This document shows, piece by piece, positions 34,145 through 46,019 of a DNA stretch of 64,000 nt. Location: the NCBI GenBank assembly GCA_027946555.1, contig JAPEVC010000092.1:1-64000 (forward strand). The letters run 5' to 3'. Source of the DNA: Gnomoniopsis sp. IMI 355080. Taxonomy: Eukaryota > Ascomycota > Sordariomycetes > Diaporthales > Gnomoniaceae. The position numbers and the translations under genes are program-made. How positions within the stretch are numbered: the first letter of the stretch is position 1; every line of letters begins with the position of its first letter. The notes beneath the pieces are model-generated. The model did no database searches, had not been told where the DNA came from, and worked only from the letters and a program-made list of their open reading frames with translations.

Positions 34145-36112
34145 TTATGCCCCGCCTTGTTGATTGCAAGTGGCCTGTTGCGCAGTACAGTCGCTGACCG
34201 TAGCCCCAGACACCTTCCCAGAGTTGACCGCGTTGGCACACTGATTCATTTGTTCGGCGCAGGCCCGCTGTATTGCAGCGCCCTCGTTCACAAAAGTGTT
34301 CCCATCGACGGAAAACGGCCTTGTCGAGTCTCCGGAGTCGGTCACGGCCGGTGCCTTGATATCGCCGATCGATCCGTTACTGCTGCTGGAGGAGGACGAG
34401 GAGGAGGACGACGCGCCAGTGTTCCCGTTACCGGCGGCGGAGGGAGTTGAAGGAGAACCGGAAGGCGAGGCACCAGCGGGGCCTTTGCTCGCGCCTGTGG
34501 GCGAACTAGTTTTTCCCTGGGATCCTTTGTTATTATTTTGTCCGGTTTGAGCCTGTCCATTTATACCTGTGGAGCCTTGGGATGAGGAGGATGATGCAGT
34601 GGAAGGGGAAGAGGAAGCACCAGACTGTGAGTTGTTGGGAGTATTGTTGTTTGCTGTGGAGGCCTGTGACGAGGAAGATTGGGTACCGTTGTTTGTGTTG
34701 GAGGATTGACCTGTGGAACCGGGATTGGGGGCTGTATTACCTCCTTGACCTTGGCCTCCGCCAAAGCCTCCAAAGCCTCCTCCGGCGCCGCCAGCTCCGG
34801 CACCGCCAGCCGCGGCACCTTTGCCCGCGTTTGCGTTATTGGCATTGGCACCGGCAGCCGCGGCGCCATTGCCTTTGCCCGCGTTTGCGTTATTGGCATT
34901 GGCACCGGCAGCCGCGGCGCCATTGCCTTTGCCTGCGTTTGCGTTGTTGGCGTTACCGGCGTTGGCGTTGTTGTTGTTGCCGCCGCCACCACCATTACCG
35001 TTGGCAATAGTAATCTATTTTTAAAAAATAGTCAGTACCGAGAGTGAATGGCATAGAAGCATTTTGTCAAGTACTAACCCTCACACAATCATCCTGAGCA
35101 CCACTACGCGTCCAATTTGTCAGTAATCATATCTCGCAGAGGCCTTTCTCTGTACCTAGGTGCTCTCCAGAGTGGGGGACATACCGTTGAGCGATGGGCA
35201 TCAGAAGCGGCTGGTGGTTGGAAGAGCCTGCCATGGTGCAAACTCGGTAGTTACCAGCAGGCAAACCACCTGTAACTGTGGCGGTAAGCTTTCCCTGTCC
35301 ATTTCCGGCATCATTGATACCCTTGAAGAAAGCGAACTTGGAAGCATCTGGTGGCGTAGTAGGAGTGAGGGAGTTGCCAAGATCCTGAATGACGACGTGA
35401 GTGTGGCCGATGACTTGGCCTTGACCGTTGAGCTGCTGAGGCGCCGCGTAGTACGTGCTGTCCGGGTTGGTGAAAGTGCCCAGCTGCATGTTGGTCATCT
35501 GAACTGTGACATCAAAGTCCTGGTTCGCTGCGGGCTCCTTGCCGGGGACGGGGCTGGTGACGACGGTCGCCACCATCTTGCTGCTCGCTGGCATCTCACC
35601 CATCACGATACCATTGCAGGATCCGCCCTGTTGCTGGAGACCGTTGGTCAATGTCTTGCCAGAGCAGAAGTTGATGAAGTTGGCGTCGTCTGTGATAGAC
35701 TTGGCTTGGCCAGCTGCGGCACCCTTGGAACCGTCCTGTTGCGAGCCTGTCTGCACAGCCTTTGTGTCCAAGGTGAGACTGCCACTACCACCGGCATTAC
35801 CAGCATTTGCATTGGCAGCGTTGCCTGTAAGTCCAAGTTGTCAGCTCTGAGATCGATTACTTGTGTGGAGCTAAGGGCTAAGCTCTGACCGTTTGCTGCT
35901 GCGGCAGCGCCTCCATTTCCTTTGTTTGCATTGGCTCCTTGGTTGGCTCCTTGGTTGGCTCCTTGGTTGGCTCCTTGGTTGGCTCCTTGGTTGCCACCAC
36001 GGTTCTGTCTTGCCTCCAGTGCGCTCCTGTGGTGGAAGCGAGGTCGCAGTGCTGTTCCTTCCACGGCAACACTCATGCCCACCAGGGCAAATACAACTGT
36101 CTTCAGCTGCAT
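34145..36112 (-). CDS. Secreted low-complexity repeat protein
   Basis: Four exons: 35890-36112, 35185-35824, 35079-35103 (25 nt) and 34145-35014; 585 residues. A signal peptide (MQLKTVVFALVGMSVAVEGT) leads to five NQGA repeats encoded by a 12-bp tandem array. A globular domain of about 190 residues follows (NFINFCSGKTLTNG ... GHTHVVIQDLGNS ... YRVCTMAGSSNHQPLLM ... QRGAQDDCVR). It belongs to a widespread ascomycete secreted family, often misnamed ribosomal protein S17-like. After the microexon comes a Gly/Asn/Ala region with 18-residue repeats (NANAGKGNGAAAAGA), a Ser-rich linker and a Cys-containing C-terminal module (RPFSVDGNTFVNEGAA). All junctions keep phase. A cell-wall or apoplastic role is inferred; no GPI signal is seen. 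Confidence 0.85.
34820..34981 (-). repeat. 54-bp tandem repeats inside the secreted protein gene
   Basis: A 54-bp unit starts at 34820, again at 34874 and, diverged, at 34928. It encodes 18 residues of Gly/Ala/Asn-rich sequence. The first two copies are nearly identical, so copy number probably varies between strains. Confidence 0.85.
35933..35992 (-). repeat. 12-bp tandem array (5 units) encoding NQGA
   Basis: GGCTCCTTGGTT on the plus strand is repeated five times without a change. It encodes NQGA units just after the signal peptide of the secreted protein. Identical units point to recent expansion. Confidence 0.92.
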
Positions 36113-36147
36113 TGTGAAAAGTGTATTAAGATGAAGACGGTTAGGAT

Positions 36148-36159
36148 GGTTATAAAGGG
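36148..36159 (-). promoter_or_regulatory. TATA-like element of the secreted repeat protein
   Basis: CCTTTATAACC on the minus strand lies about 40 bp upstream of the ATG at 36112, a normal place for a TATA box with a short leader. Confidence 0.4.
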
Positions 36160-38038
36160 CTCTGTCGAAGAGCAATGGTACCAGACCAAAGGAGAACAGG
36201 TGGACTACTGTGAAAAGGAGTGGTCACAGTGTGAACAACCTGAGTGATAGGGTGTCGGTGGTAGAAAGACGCAACGAATGTGAAATCATACAACCAGCGT
36301 GAGTCGACACGAAAGAAAAAAAAATGGGACGACAGGTAAAGAAGTGAGAGACCAACGGACGAGATGAATGGCGAAGGAGAGATATATCATAGAGAGCATG
36401 GAGCGTACCAAGTCTTTGACCCTTTATAAAGCCGTCTTTACAGGTTTCGAAGGCTCCATCGCCAAGACTCTAGGTGCCAGGAACACCTGCATCCACACGG
36501 TCCGCAGTCCACCTTCGCGATGGTAAATCGTAGAGGGGTGTTGGCATTGATGGAGCGGACTAGAGGCATGCCGCCTACATGCTCCACGAGCACAAAACAA
36601 GAGACAGGGATCTGATAATAGTGTGCTCGGGAAGGAAGGTCGAACATCCCTGCCAGTTTAAGGTTAAATATTCAAACTTCATCCCATTGCCCCTGGTTGA
36701 GACACCAGCAGGACTTTGCGCCGCTGTAAAAGATGGAGCCCATTCCGTCATGTGGATGTGTACCCACTCGCTACTTTGTAGACCTCGAGAACATGCTTCT
36801 TGTCCATACTCCAAGCCGGGACAAGCTCTTGGTATGGTGCGTGCAAGAACACGTCGAGTTCAAGTTCACGATCGAGTACACAGTATGCCAGAGCGAAAGA
36901 TATCATACACTAGTGCCTGCAACCCTGATGAGCTGCAAGAAATGATTAGCAGATCAATGATCAGCAAAGTCTGCGCATCCTATGTCAATCTCGGCGCACA
37001 TCGTCGTTTGCCCTGGACCATGGACCATGTACCTATGTCGGTACCTGGTCACTACTACCATGGATTCAATCCGACAAGTTCTTTTAGAACTGACAGCCAT
37101 CTCGTCTATACACAAGTTCGGCGCTGTCAAAGCGCAAGAACGATTCGGCCAGGTTGGTCCCGGCTTGGGTCATTGTTGGAACGAGGGGTGCAAAGCAAAA
37201 CTCATGGAACAGCCTCGTTGGCGACAGGGTCGACCGGTCATTGCTAAGTTGAGCCGGTCTGATTTGTTGACCGTCCTGAATTTGCGCTGAAGGTTGGGTT
37301 GGCTTGCTCGAGTTCGGACAAATTCGCGTGGCTGTTCGTGTGAGCCGGCGCCTCAAAAGTCAGAGAGGGGATGAAAGAAACCGGGCAGCGCCTCAATGCC
37401 TGGACGTCGATGCGGCTCAAAATGTCAGAGGTTATTAACTGGGCCCCCTGCAACCGTGGAGCGCGCGGGTTGGCCAAGAAAAAAAGAGAGCCTGTCATTG
37501 GTTCCCAAGCGCTGATCACGCAGATTGGGTTTCGGGTTCTTCCATCCCCATGCGCCGATGAAGCGAAACCCGCATGTCCAAACGGGAATAGTCAACTTGA
37601 AGCGCGACAGTAGCGCTACCTCCTTTGTGTGTAGGCTCGCGGGTAGCAGGCCTCGGAGTATAACCTTACTCGTAAGGTTGCAGGTTGCAGGTGGTCACGA
37701 CCGTTTAAGGTAATGAGGTTACCCAGCTAAGTAAGATTGGTGTAGGTGGTCACTGGTGCCTTGCATTCGGTTACCGCTGTACGGTACACGGTATACCACT
37801 CACTGCCTGTACCTGCCTGCTCATCTACCAGTCTACCCGTCTACCCGTCTACCCAAGTTACTTTCCTACACACCTGGGCAGGCATTCAATGTGCTTGCTT
37901 GCACAAGTAGCTTCGTACCAACACCGTTTTGGTTTCGTGGCTTGGGCTCCAGCCTCTAACCACAGGCCTGCGGCATGCATCATTGATCGATCAGCGTCTA
38001 CGGTCCGGTGAGCCTAGTGCTTGCTCCTTGAAGCTGTA
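36160..38038. other. Gene-poor intergenic
   Basis: This holds the promoter of the secreted protein and then about 1.5 kb without a supported gene. A 222-codon plus-strand frame (36579-37247) lacks any recognisable pattern. A short CTACCCGT repeat is near 37833-37852. Confidence 0.45.
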
Positions 38039-38365
38039 TCATTTGCCTTGCGACGATCTTTGTTTCCAGATCTTCTTGATCATACCTGCCAGATCAATAA
38101 TACCAGGCATTGTCTGGTCATGATTCTCCCGGATTTGCAGAGCAGAATCGATCAGTAAATCCCGCTACCCACGTAAGGCCAGGGTGTTGAACATAATCAC
38201 AATTACCAAATGCAGTAGAGGCTGACGGGTATTGGGGTCCTTTATTCTGAAGCCCAAGAAAGAAGCATAAACGTCTCGAGGGATTTCAACCAATTTCACG
38301 TCAGGTCGCATTTGAGAGTGTATCAGACGAAGTAGAGCTCGGTCGTATTCCGCATGCCACTGCAT
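38039..38365 (-). CDS. Small two-exon gene or gene remnant, unknown
   Basis: Exon 38207-38365 and exon 38039-38113, with a 93-bp intron (donor GTAATT, acceptor CAG), give 77 residues in phase. The first exon (YDRALLRLIHSQMRPDVKLV, EIPRDVYASFLGFRIKDP) and the second (TMPGIIDLAGMIKKIWKQ) look protein-like, with amphipathic helices. I do not recognise the family. The open frame continues a few codons above the ATG to a TGA, so a longer ancestral gene may have lost its 5' part. Two overlapping, frame-shifted minus-strand segments at 38609-38979 could be further remains. Confidence 0.35.
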
Positions 38366-41300
38366 GAACGCGCTCCATCGGATAATATGTCATCCTGTCT
38401 TGGTTTGACTTTGGCTAGAGGTAGGAAACTTCGCTGGCAAATACTACAGGTTCAATATCCACCCAGCCTTACAAAGATTAGCTCGGCAATTTCAGCCGAC
38501 GGCTTCAGCCCCATTTTATTTTATATGTAATTTTTGACAGAGAAAAAGTGGCTTCCCCAAAAACCCCCAAAAAAATAGTCATCCGGTTTGAGAAGGCAGC
38601 CGATCCAACTAGACCATAACAAAAGCTTTACACGGAAGCATTCGATCGAGTCTGAAGCTGGTGGAGTCGTCCCCTATGTAGGTATGGAGCCCGGCTCCAG
38701 GATGACATGGTGAGCAAGTCGAGGGCCCCGCGGCTGTATTTCGTTTCTGAACAAACATTGCAATCTCAATACTGCGCAAAGCATTTCGGATGAGACGAAT
38801 TGACACTTCATGGAAGAAGGTTTCGTGAAGTGCGAAAAGTGCAATGTGCCATACTGATCATACACCTTGGCTGTTTTGAACAATTCAGAGGAGAACCTTG
38901 ACTTTAGGGCGTGATTTGGATAGAAATAGCAGGGGTTATCCTTGCACCAAGACAGGAACCTAGGAGCCACGGACCGCATATACTCAGGCTGACTCGCATA
39001 TCTACGAACGTATAGTTCAATCTACTATGCCCGTATGAGGCTGAGGCTCACTCAATGTTTTGACAGGATTTCGGTTTGCTGGTGCGTCTCGGGACAAGAA
39101 GCGACTGCGGTGCTTGAAAGTCTCTCGACCGTTGCAGTCACCTCTGCGGGGAATTCGGCCGAGTCATCAAGTGAGTAAGGTACGTCACAGAAACGTACGC
39201 GGACTACGGGTATTCTTGACTATCTCGTTCACGTTTGCACCTTTTCTTACTCAGTCCTTCGTGTCCCAATCAAGCGATACGCTCCGTCAATCATTATCCA
39301 TGTGGCTCATAGCCCGTCCATACTTCACGAAAGAGTTTCGGGACTGACAGCAGGTCTATCAGGGTCAACTTTGGTAGGTCAAATTTATAGCTGCCACCTG
39401 GGCAAGTTGTCAACGTGCTTAGTTGACAGAGTGCCCCATGAGAGCCAAGATGTAGGTTTCGTACAGACACCCCACGCCCGGAAATTTTTAAACATTCCAT
39501 CAAAGCTTGCAAGTGTAGGCGCCTCTTAAGTTTGAAGCGGCCGTCGGCCCTGACCATGGTCCAGCCAAGAGTAAACCAGAATCATTGGCGCTTGGCTTGT
39601 ATGTACATCGAGACAAGGCTATTTATCATCTTGAGGATGCTACTCAATTTCATACCCGGATCTCCAGGGCTTGTAGCACTTTGGGCTGAACTCTGTGTCA
39701 AGTGCTTGCGTTGCGGAATCTGAGGGTCTGCCATCCGGACTAACTACGCCTTGTGAAATGCGTCCCCCCGGATCGTGAAGATTCACCTTGACTCATACCA
39801 TGCAAAATCTCTATTCTAATCCTGCCAGGTGAGTTCCCATGTGATCTCAAGCCTTTCGCCATCCGTGACCGCTGTGGGCTGCCCCGGGTCCCTCTCTGCG
39901 TTATGCCCAGGTGGTGTTCTTGATGCTTTGTGTCGACACAGGGTTTGCCTCTTCTCGTTCTTGCGACTTTCGCTAGGTGCTGGAGCTGGCGCTGCTACTG
40001 AAACTGCATAGTTCAGACAGTGTATGATTTCCAACAAATAAAGCCGAAGAGGCCGCTTTTCAGATTTCTGTCAGCGATAGGGCGCCCGCTGATCGCCGTC
40101 GATTCCGAGTTGCGTCACGATACCTTCAGGTTCAGTGGGAAATACTCCTTGTGATCAGTAAATACAATGTAAATTCAAGCAATGCCCGACCGTGCGAATT
40201 CATGGCCTTGCCTCGGACGTATACGATCCACGTGTTGAGCTCAGGTTGGCGCATACCTATCAGAGCAAGTGACATTCTTTATGTCATGCTGCTATATTTG
40301 CTTCATTCAGTTTGTCCGACTTTTAAAGAACGAGCATCTACGGCCGACCATCCTCACAGTACGGGCTTGAATTGAATATCATCTTAGTACAAAGACTAGT
40401 CTCTTAAGGTTCTTCGCCAGTCCATTGGATCATCAAATCGCCGTTTCTCAAAGACGCAACCTACCTCCCTTATCGGCACTGCTCTACAGAGCCTACGACA
40501 TCCAGCCAGTCAGCAAGTCACAATGATAGCCTCAACGACTGTCACTATGGTGGCTACGATGACTTTCTAGGCATTCACCGTTCTGCTCCACTTCTTCGTC
40601 TTTACTATTTTCGTCTAAGGTTCATAATTTGTTTCCATTTCCTCCAGGAAAAAGTTATGGAACTACCGTCGGCACCCAATTCACTGATTTGCATGCTTTT
40701 CCGTAAAAACAATGGTATTCTCGTCAGGCGGTGCAGGCTAAATCGTGACTCCTCCTACCTTAGATGTCACACTTTTAAAGATGGAGTCGGAGCCGTGTCG
40801 TATCATGATGCAGGCGAATGTCGATTAGACTTATCAAGCCGCGAATTTTGACTTACCCATGGTTGCCGTCAGACGTTGCTTCTCGAGAACGATGGCAGAT
40901 GTCCACGTCGGATAGCACATGCAGAGCCGTCATGTCTTCTCGTAGTAACGACGACAATAGGCAGCTAAGGGAAAAAACCTCGGGGCAGATGAGGGATGTA
41001 GGGAAACAAGACAAAATGAGACTTGATGAAGTTACATAGCGGATCCAGCGCCACAGGAACCTTCTCAATGGCCTCCTAACCTGCCGGAAAGCTCTTCACT
41101 GCGGAAGGAAATAATGGCAAGATCAACACATCAACGCCTTCCACTCCCTATTACCCCTGGGATATTGTTCTCATTTCGTCAGGGGCGAGTTCTGAGAAGG
41201 AAAATAAGCCCACAGTGTATGGATTATCTGGTCAAAGGAAGAGTAATTCACCTGGGCATTGTTGAACTGAAGATTTCTCCGGATCTCCTTTTCTTCGCGC

Positions 41301-44243
41301 CTACCTTGGGCGAAGGGCAGGCCTCTCATCAACGGACCTGCCTAAATATGTAGATATCTAGATAGGAAATAAGAGGTACGACCCTTATTCCGGTCCACGT
41401 CCTATGTGAGTGCGTTATCTTTGCAGAAGTGAATTGAAGATGGACCATTCTGAAGGGCGTGTTATATCCATTGAATTTCAAGGTTTCCAACATTTTCCAT
41501 CAGTTTCAATCGATGGCATTGAATACCTAGGTGGGAAATCAAAAGCACCTGGACTGTGGTCTTAAGATGACATCTTTGAATGACCTTTTTTTCTTTCCCC
41601 CCTTTCTCATATTCATCTGGAGGATCACTGGGAGTAGGTAATCCATCATGTATGAGCAATCTGAAAATATAGAGGCGATCAATATTCTGGTCGGGCGGGT
41701 GGCGCGACCGACTATCTAGGTATAGAGCAGGCGAAGTCTTTGGCTTCAGCGTTAACCGTATAGACTGTTAAGGTATATTTACATAGTTTCGTAAAGACGA
41801 ACCCCGTCTAAATTGCCACAGTCCAGTCGAATAACTCAAATGAATAGACAAATCAAATGGACTACGTGGGTATGCTATCCGTATACACTCCGACCCCGAG
41901 AGGTGGTGCTTAGCACAGGAGATAAATCGAGGCATGCTGGTTTATTGTCTGTAGTCCACTCATCTATACAAATGCAAGGCATTGAAATCTTGCGAGGTAC
42001 TCCAGTTTCCACGTACATTGAGATGTAGTGGTTTTGAGTTCGTCATTTTCCCTTGTGACGGCCCACCTGGACAAGTGCACCGGGTAGACACTGAACGACG
42101 AGGGTCTCAACTCGCATTGTTGCCGTCGACGACTTTCTAGGTACTTTTGGTAAGTAAGTCGATGGTCGTAGATGAATTCCAAGTGAAATTCTACAGACAG
42201 CTCCGGCTTTGTAATCAACGACTCAAGTCTGAAGGCTTACTTTGGACCAATTTTCTTCTTGGCATTTTCGTACTCATACTGACTGCGTACCTAGTTACCT
42301 AGGTAGGTAGGACTTAGTGATGAAGATGTTGCGAGGCCCTAAACTGATAGTGGAGTCAATGTAGCTCGGATGCGCAGGTAGTATATGATTGCATCCGTCT
42401 GCTCAAAGCAAGGCTTAAGTGGCATCAAAGCAGGCTGGTATGACGCATGGTATCTAGGTGGCAAGGTTGGATATGGTGGACAGTCCGAAGAGGACACTAG
42501 TCTTTGCACATTGGTAGCACATTCAGCAAACTTTGACAGCTCTGTAGCAACGATGAAGTCAAATGCTTGATAATAAATGGTAATCGGCGTTGATGGCTTA
42601 AAAAAGCAATCGAAAGCACCAACACGTTCAAAGACTGGTTGAGAAAGACGTGTAACTTTCAGATATTCCAGGAAAGATCAATTGAGGTACTGGGTGCTGG
42701 TCAGCTGGCTGTAAGTATATGACTTTCGCAGCACTTCTTGCCCGAGGCTGACCTAGATCAGCTACGAAATTTGATCACAGGTCTGAAATGTCCGCTGCTG
42801 CCGCATTACTCATACATATACGTGAAATACTCGTCATATTGAAGGACAACTCAGATAGTCAGGGCGCAACTTCTCGTTGATATTTCTTACAATACCCCCT
42901 CGGGCACGTGATGCAGGACCGTACACTCACGCAGTTCCCGGCCAATAATGCTTCTCTGGTCTGGTAGTCTTCCTTACCCATGATGGTCAGTATTTCTATA
43001 TATAGTAATCGTGATGCAGGATGCAGCGATAAGTCGAACTTGGATTTGTCTGTCACTGCCTCGCTGGCGTGGCCGCTTGGGGAGGTCAGCGGTCAGCTGA
43101 GGCAAAGAATGGGAAGTTGCGGTTCGAGAATAAGTGAGTCTTCGATTCGCACTCTCGAGATGTGCAAAATGGTATGAGGCTTCATTCCCGCTCGAAATCA
43201 TATCATGGAGACTTGGAAGGCACATTGAGGACGAAGGTCGGACAGAGGCACGGCTGAAGGTCCTTGATAACGCGGCTAGGCAGAACTTCATAATTGAGAC
43301 AGAGGGCGTAATGTCAGTGTCATGTTAGTTTGACCCAGAGCAACGTCAACGTCAACATCGGCTTTCGAGCATAGCTGTGAAATGACCACCTCAAAAAATT
43401 CAGGAGCATGCGACTCGCCCAGTTAGCCACCAACTTGATGGTCCACCTCATCATCGCTAACGCTGTGCGGCCCAGGTGCGTCGACTTGGCCCTCCGTCTT
43501 TTCTTCTCTTGCTATTGCTCCGTACCAGACATAGCTGTAGCACTGAGCGGCACTCCACGGGCCGAGTTCAAGTTATTTACCTCATCAGATGAACTCTGGA
43601 TTCTGGAAGGCCGGCAAAATATGTTCCATCCCCTAAAAGAGGTGACGTTCGGTGACTAAGCTCTTCATTATATAAGCAACTCCCAAACACCCCCCAAGTT
43701 TCATCTCACCTTACCTCGTCTTGGCCGGCGCGCAGGCGTTCTAATTCGCAAAAACACCAACGAGTATCGAGCGCTTGGAGAACCTCACTGAACCAAATAA
43801 TTCAAAACTCATCATTTAGAACAGCGTAAAAGAATCACGCGTCTTTTATATCTGCAATGTGTAATCTCCCCCTCGATTGTCCCTAATCTCCAACGCCGCT
43901 TTTGCGCTAAGTTTGGCGCCGGTGATCCCTAAAGGCGTTATACTATGTAGTATAGGTCCATAGTTTCGTTTCCCGCCCAAGCCTGAAACCTCATGAGACC
44001 AGCAGACCCCTTTAGCAATTCCGCGACGAGTGCTGTCACAGAACATCTACCACCGTACCCGCCCTCTCGCCTCCTCTCCTCGTGTTTTTTCGGGATCTTC
44101 TTTCTGTCTTCATTTTGCCTTGGCATTTCTAATTCTTTACTATCGCCGTCGTTGTTGCTGTGCATCAAATTCCATCACTATCTATAATCCCACGTCGAAC
44201 AGAATTCCCTCTGCGAGGTTATAATAATTCCACCACCGCCACA
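38366..44243. other. Gene-poor 5.9 kb, accessory-looking
   Basis: No reading frame with a recognisable family or consistent splice sites was found. The sequence has many short palindromic CCTAGGTA-type motifs (for example 41524, 42136 and 42297). The only coding hint is a decayed pair of frames at 38609-38979 on the minus strand. The final ~150 bp are the C/T-rich leader of the small secreted protein gene. Confidence 0.5.
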
Positions 44244-44488
44244 ATGAAGTTTGCCGCCGCCATTCTCGCTCTCTGCGTCTCTCTCGCCAGCGCCGGCGTC
44301 GTCACTACGCCCATCTTTGACAACCAGGTCGTTGCGAAGGAGGGTGGTGACTGCGCACTGGGTGTCGTGACACCATCAGGATGCGGGTAAGACTCCCCGA
44401 CAATTCTATGTTCTCGTTACGTTCAAGCCGATCGGCTGGAGGAGACCTCTGTCGGAATGACGGGTGGCGCAACACAGGTTACATATAA
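44244..44488 (+). CDS. Small secreted protein with three mature cysteines
   Basis: Exons 44244-44386 and 44428-44488 give 67 residues. The signal peptide (MKFAAAILALCVSLASA) is clear. The mature part is short: an acidic-to-neutral spacer, then DCALGVVTPSGCG joined by the splice to RSAGGDLCRNDGWRNTGYI and a stop. The 41-bp intron is short but has donor GTAAGA, and the join keeps phase and yields a Gly/Cys-rich C terminus. I do not recognise the family. Three mature Cys would leave one unpaired or allow dimers. Size and secretion fit an effector-like or antimicrobial-type peptide, but nothing in the sequence proves either. The 5' leader is long and pyrimidine-rich, as in highly expressed fungal genes. 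Confidence 0.5.
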
Positions 44489-45651
44489 GACAGACGGACA
44501 TTTGCTGACTGGACATCTTCAACAGACCCCTTCGAGGAGGCGTGGCCCGAAATACCGTGTAAAAGCACGGTCGATGCGACGGGTGATATTTTGATTCTGA
44601 TGCATTTGGGCGAAGCACACACAATACAAATACCAATAGATGGGAACAGCAGGGGATGAGAACTGGGGAGAGTGAGGGAGAACAAAGTCGACTTGGGATG
44701 TCGCTACGGGGCTTTCCATCGCAGGGCGTATTGACTTCAATAATGGACATAATTCTGGCTGGTGCCACAAGCGTTCGCTGTCACATCGCCTGTCTCAAAC
44801 GGCGGCAACATGTGCGCTCACTGTTGTACGAGTTAGGTTTCCTCTCATCATGATGCTCAAACAATCAGTGCACCTTTCTTCCGTAAGATTGTGTTGGATG
44901 TGTCAAGAATATGGCCGTACGTGACTTTATCAGGTCCGTAATCCTGGCAGTAAAGGTCCACTGGAAGCTATACCCAATTCGTAGCCGCGCTTTGATTCAG
45001 ACGGTCCCGGAAGACTGCTGACCACCACCTGTGCCGTATCGGACAGAGTAATCGAGGTAGGTCGATCTTGTTCAAAACGCATACCTATACATAGAGAGAG
45101 AGAGATGAAGTGTTTTGACTACTTGATCATCAATTGGGAATCCTTGAACAAGAAGTGACCGTCCATCCCAGTGTCATTAACGGTCCTGCAGTATTTTGGA
45201 GTGGGATCATTCGCTCAGCGGCGCCACTTCCACATGCATGCAACGCCACAATTTCCTGCACGACCAGCCAGTGACGTAGGCGCACGTCAAAGGTTATTAT
45301 GGAGTTTTACTCCGTATTGGAATTCGGCAGCTTTTGCCGCAAGGCGCACGCGCGCAGCTTGTTCACTTCCCCTGCTTGTGGACGGCCAAAATAGGTATCG
45401 ATTGGTTGCCTCCGTGCAAGTTTTCCTGGTGACTCTCGGCTGCGAGACAAGCATAGCCCAAATACAAAAAGGAAGCTAAGACCTTCCCAACCAAAACCCC
45501 CCAAAATCCTCAATCTGCCAAACCTTACTTATTAGGTACTGTACCTACGCAACCGAAAACATCAGACCACAGAGTCAATTCAATTCATTCATCAACAACT
45601 ACCTCCAAAAGTCAACAAGAACCTCCCCGAGCTTCTACACAGAAAGCAACA
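44489..45651. other. Intergenic
   Basis: This holds the 3' region of the small secreted protein gene and the 5' region of the PMP3-like gene. It includes an (AG)n run near 45096-45106. A 102-codon plus-strand frame (45171-45479) is not convincing. Confidence 0.5.
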
Positions 45652-46019
45652 ATGGCAGGAACCTGCAGCCTAGTCCTCCTCATCCTCATCACCCTTCTCT
45701 GTACGTAATACCCACCGCCCTCATCCTTTCCCATTTCTCCAGCTAACACCATTTGTCACTTTTCGCAGTTCCTCCTGTGGGTGTCTTCCTCGTCGCTGGT
45801 TGCGGCGCAGACGTCCTCATCAACATTGGCCTCACGCTCCTCGGATACATCCCCGGTCACATCCACGCCTTCTACATCATCTACGTCTACTACAGCCGCC
45901 AGGGGCAAGGCGCCTATGATCGCGCACCGGGCATCTACAGCGAACGCGTGCAGACGGGCGGCCACAAGCTGGCGCCTGCTCAGGGCCCGCCCCAGGGACA
46001 GTACGGCACCATGGCTTAA
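45652..46019 (+). CDS. PMP3/UPF0057 family membrane peptide
   Basis: Two exons: 45652-45700 and 45769-46019; 99 residues. The family signature is complete: two membrane segments (SLVLLILITLLFPPVGVFLV and VLINIGLTLLGYIPGHIHAF) with the conserved GCGADVLIN between them. PMP3/Sna-type proteolipids sit in the plasma membrane or vacuolar membrane and help to control membrane potential and salt tolerance. A hydrophilic tail of about 40 residues (AYDRAPGIYSERVQTGG ... QGQYGTMA) goes beyond the ~55-residue minimal Pmp3, more like the Sna2/Sna3 subgroup, which is sorted to the vacuole. The intron has donor GTACGT, branch GCTAAC and acceptor CAG. Confidence 0.93.

Noticed and set aside
34561..35007. 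Pro/Thr/Gln-rich alternative frame in the repeat region of the secreted protein
   Set aside because: The Gly/Asn/Ala frame continues in phase from the conserved upstream exons and into the conserved C-terminal module, so this is a shadow.
36579..37247. 222-codon plus-strand frame
   Set aside because: The translated sequence has no domain, low structure and no splice partners; it appears open by chance.
45171..45479. 102-codon plus-strand frame upstream of the PMP3-like gene
   Set aside because: No family pattern and no splice sites that extend it; it probably belongs to the promoter.
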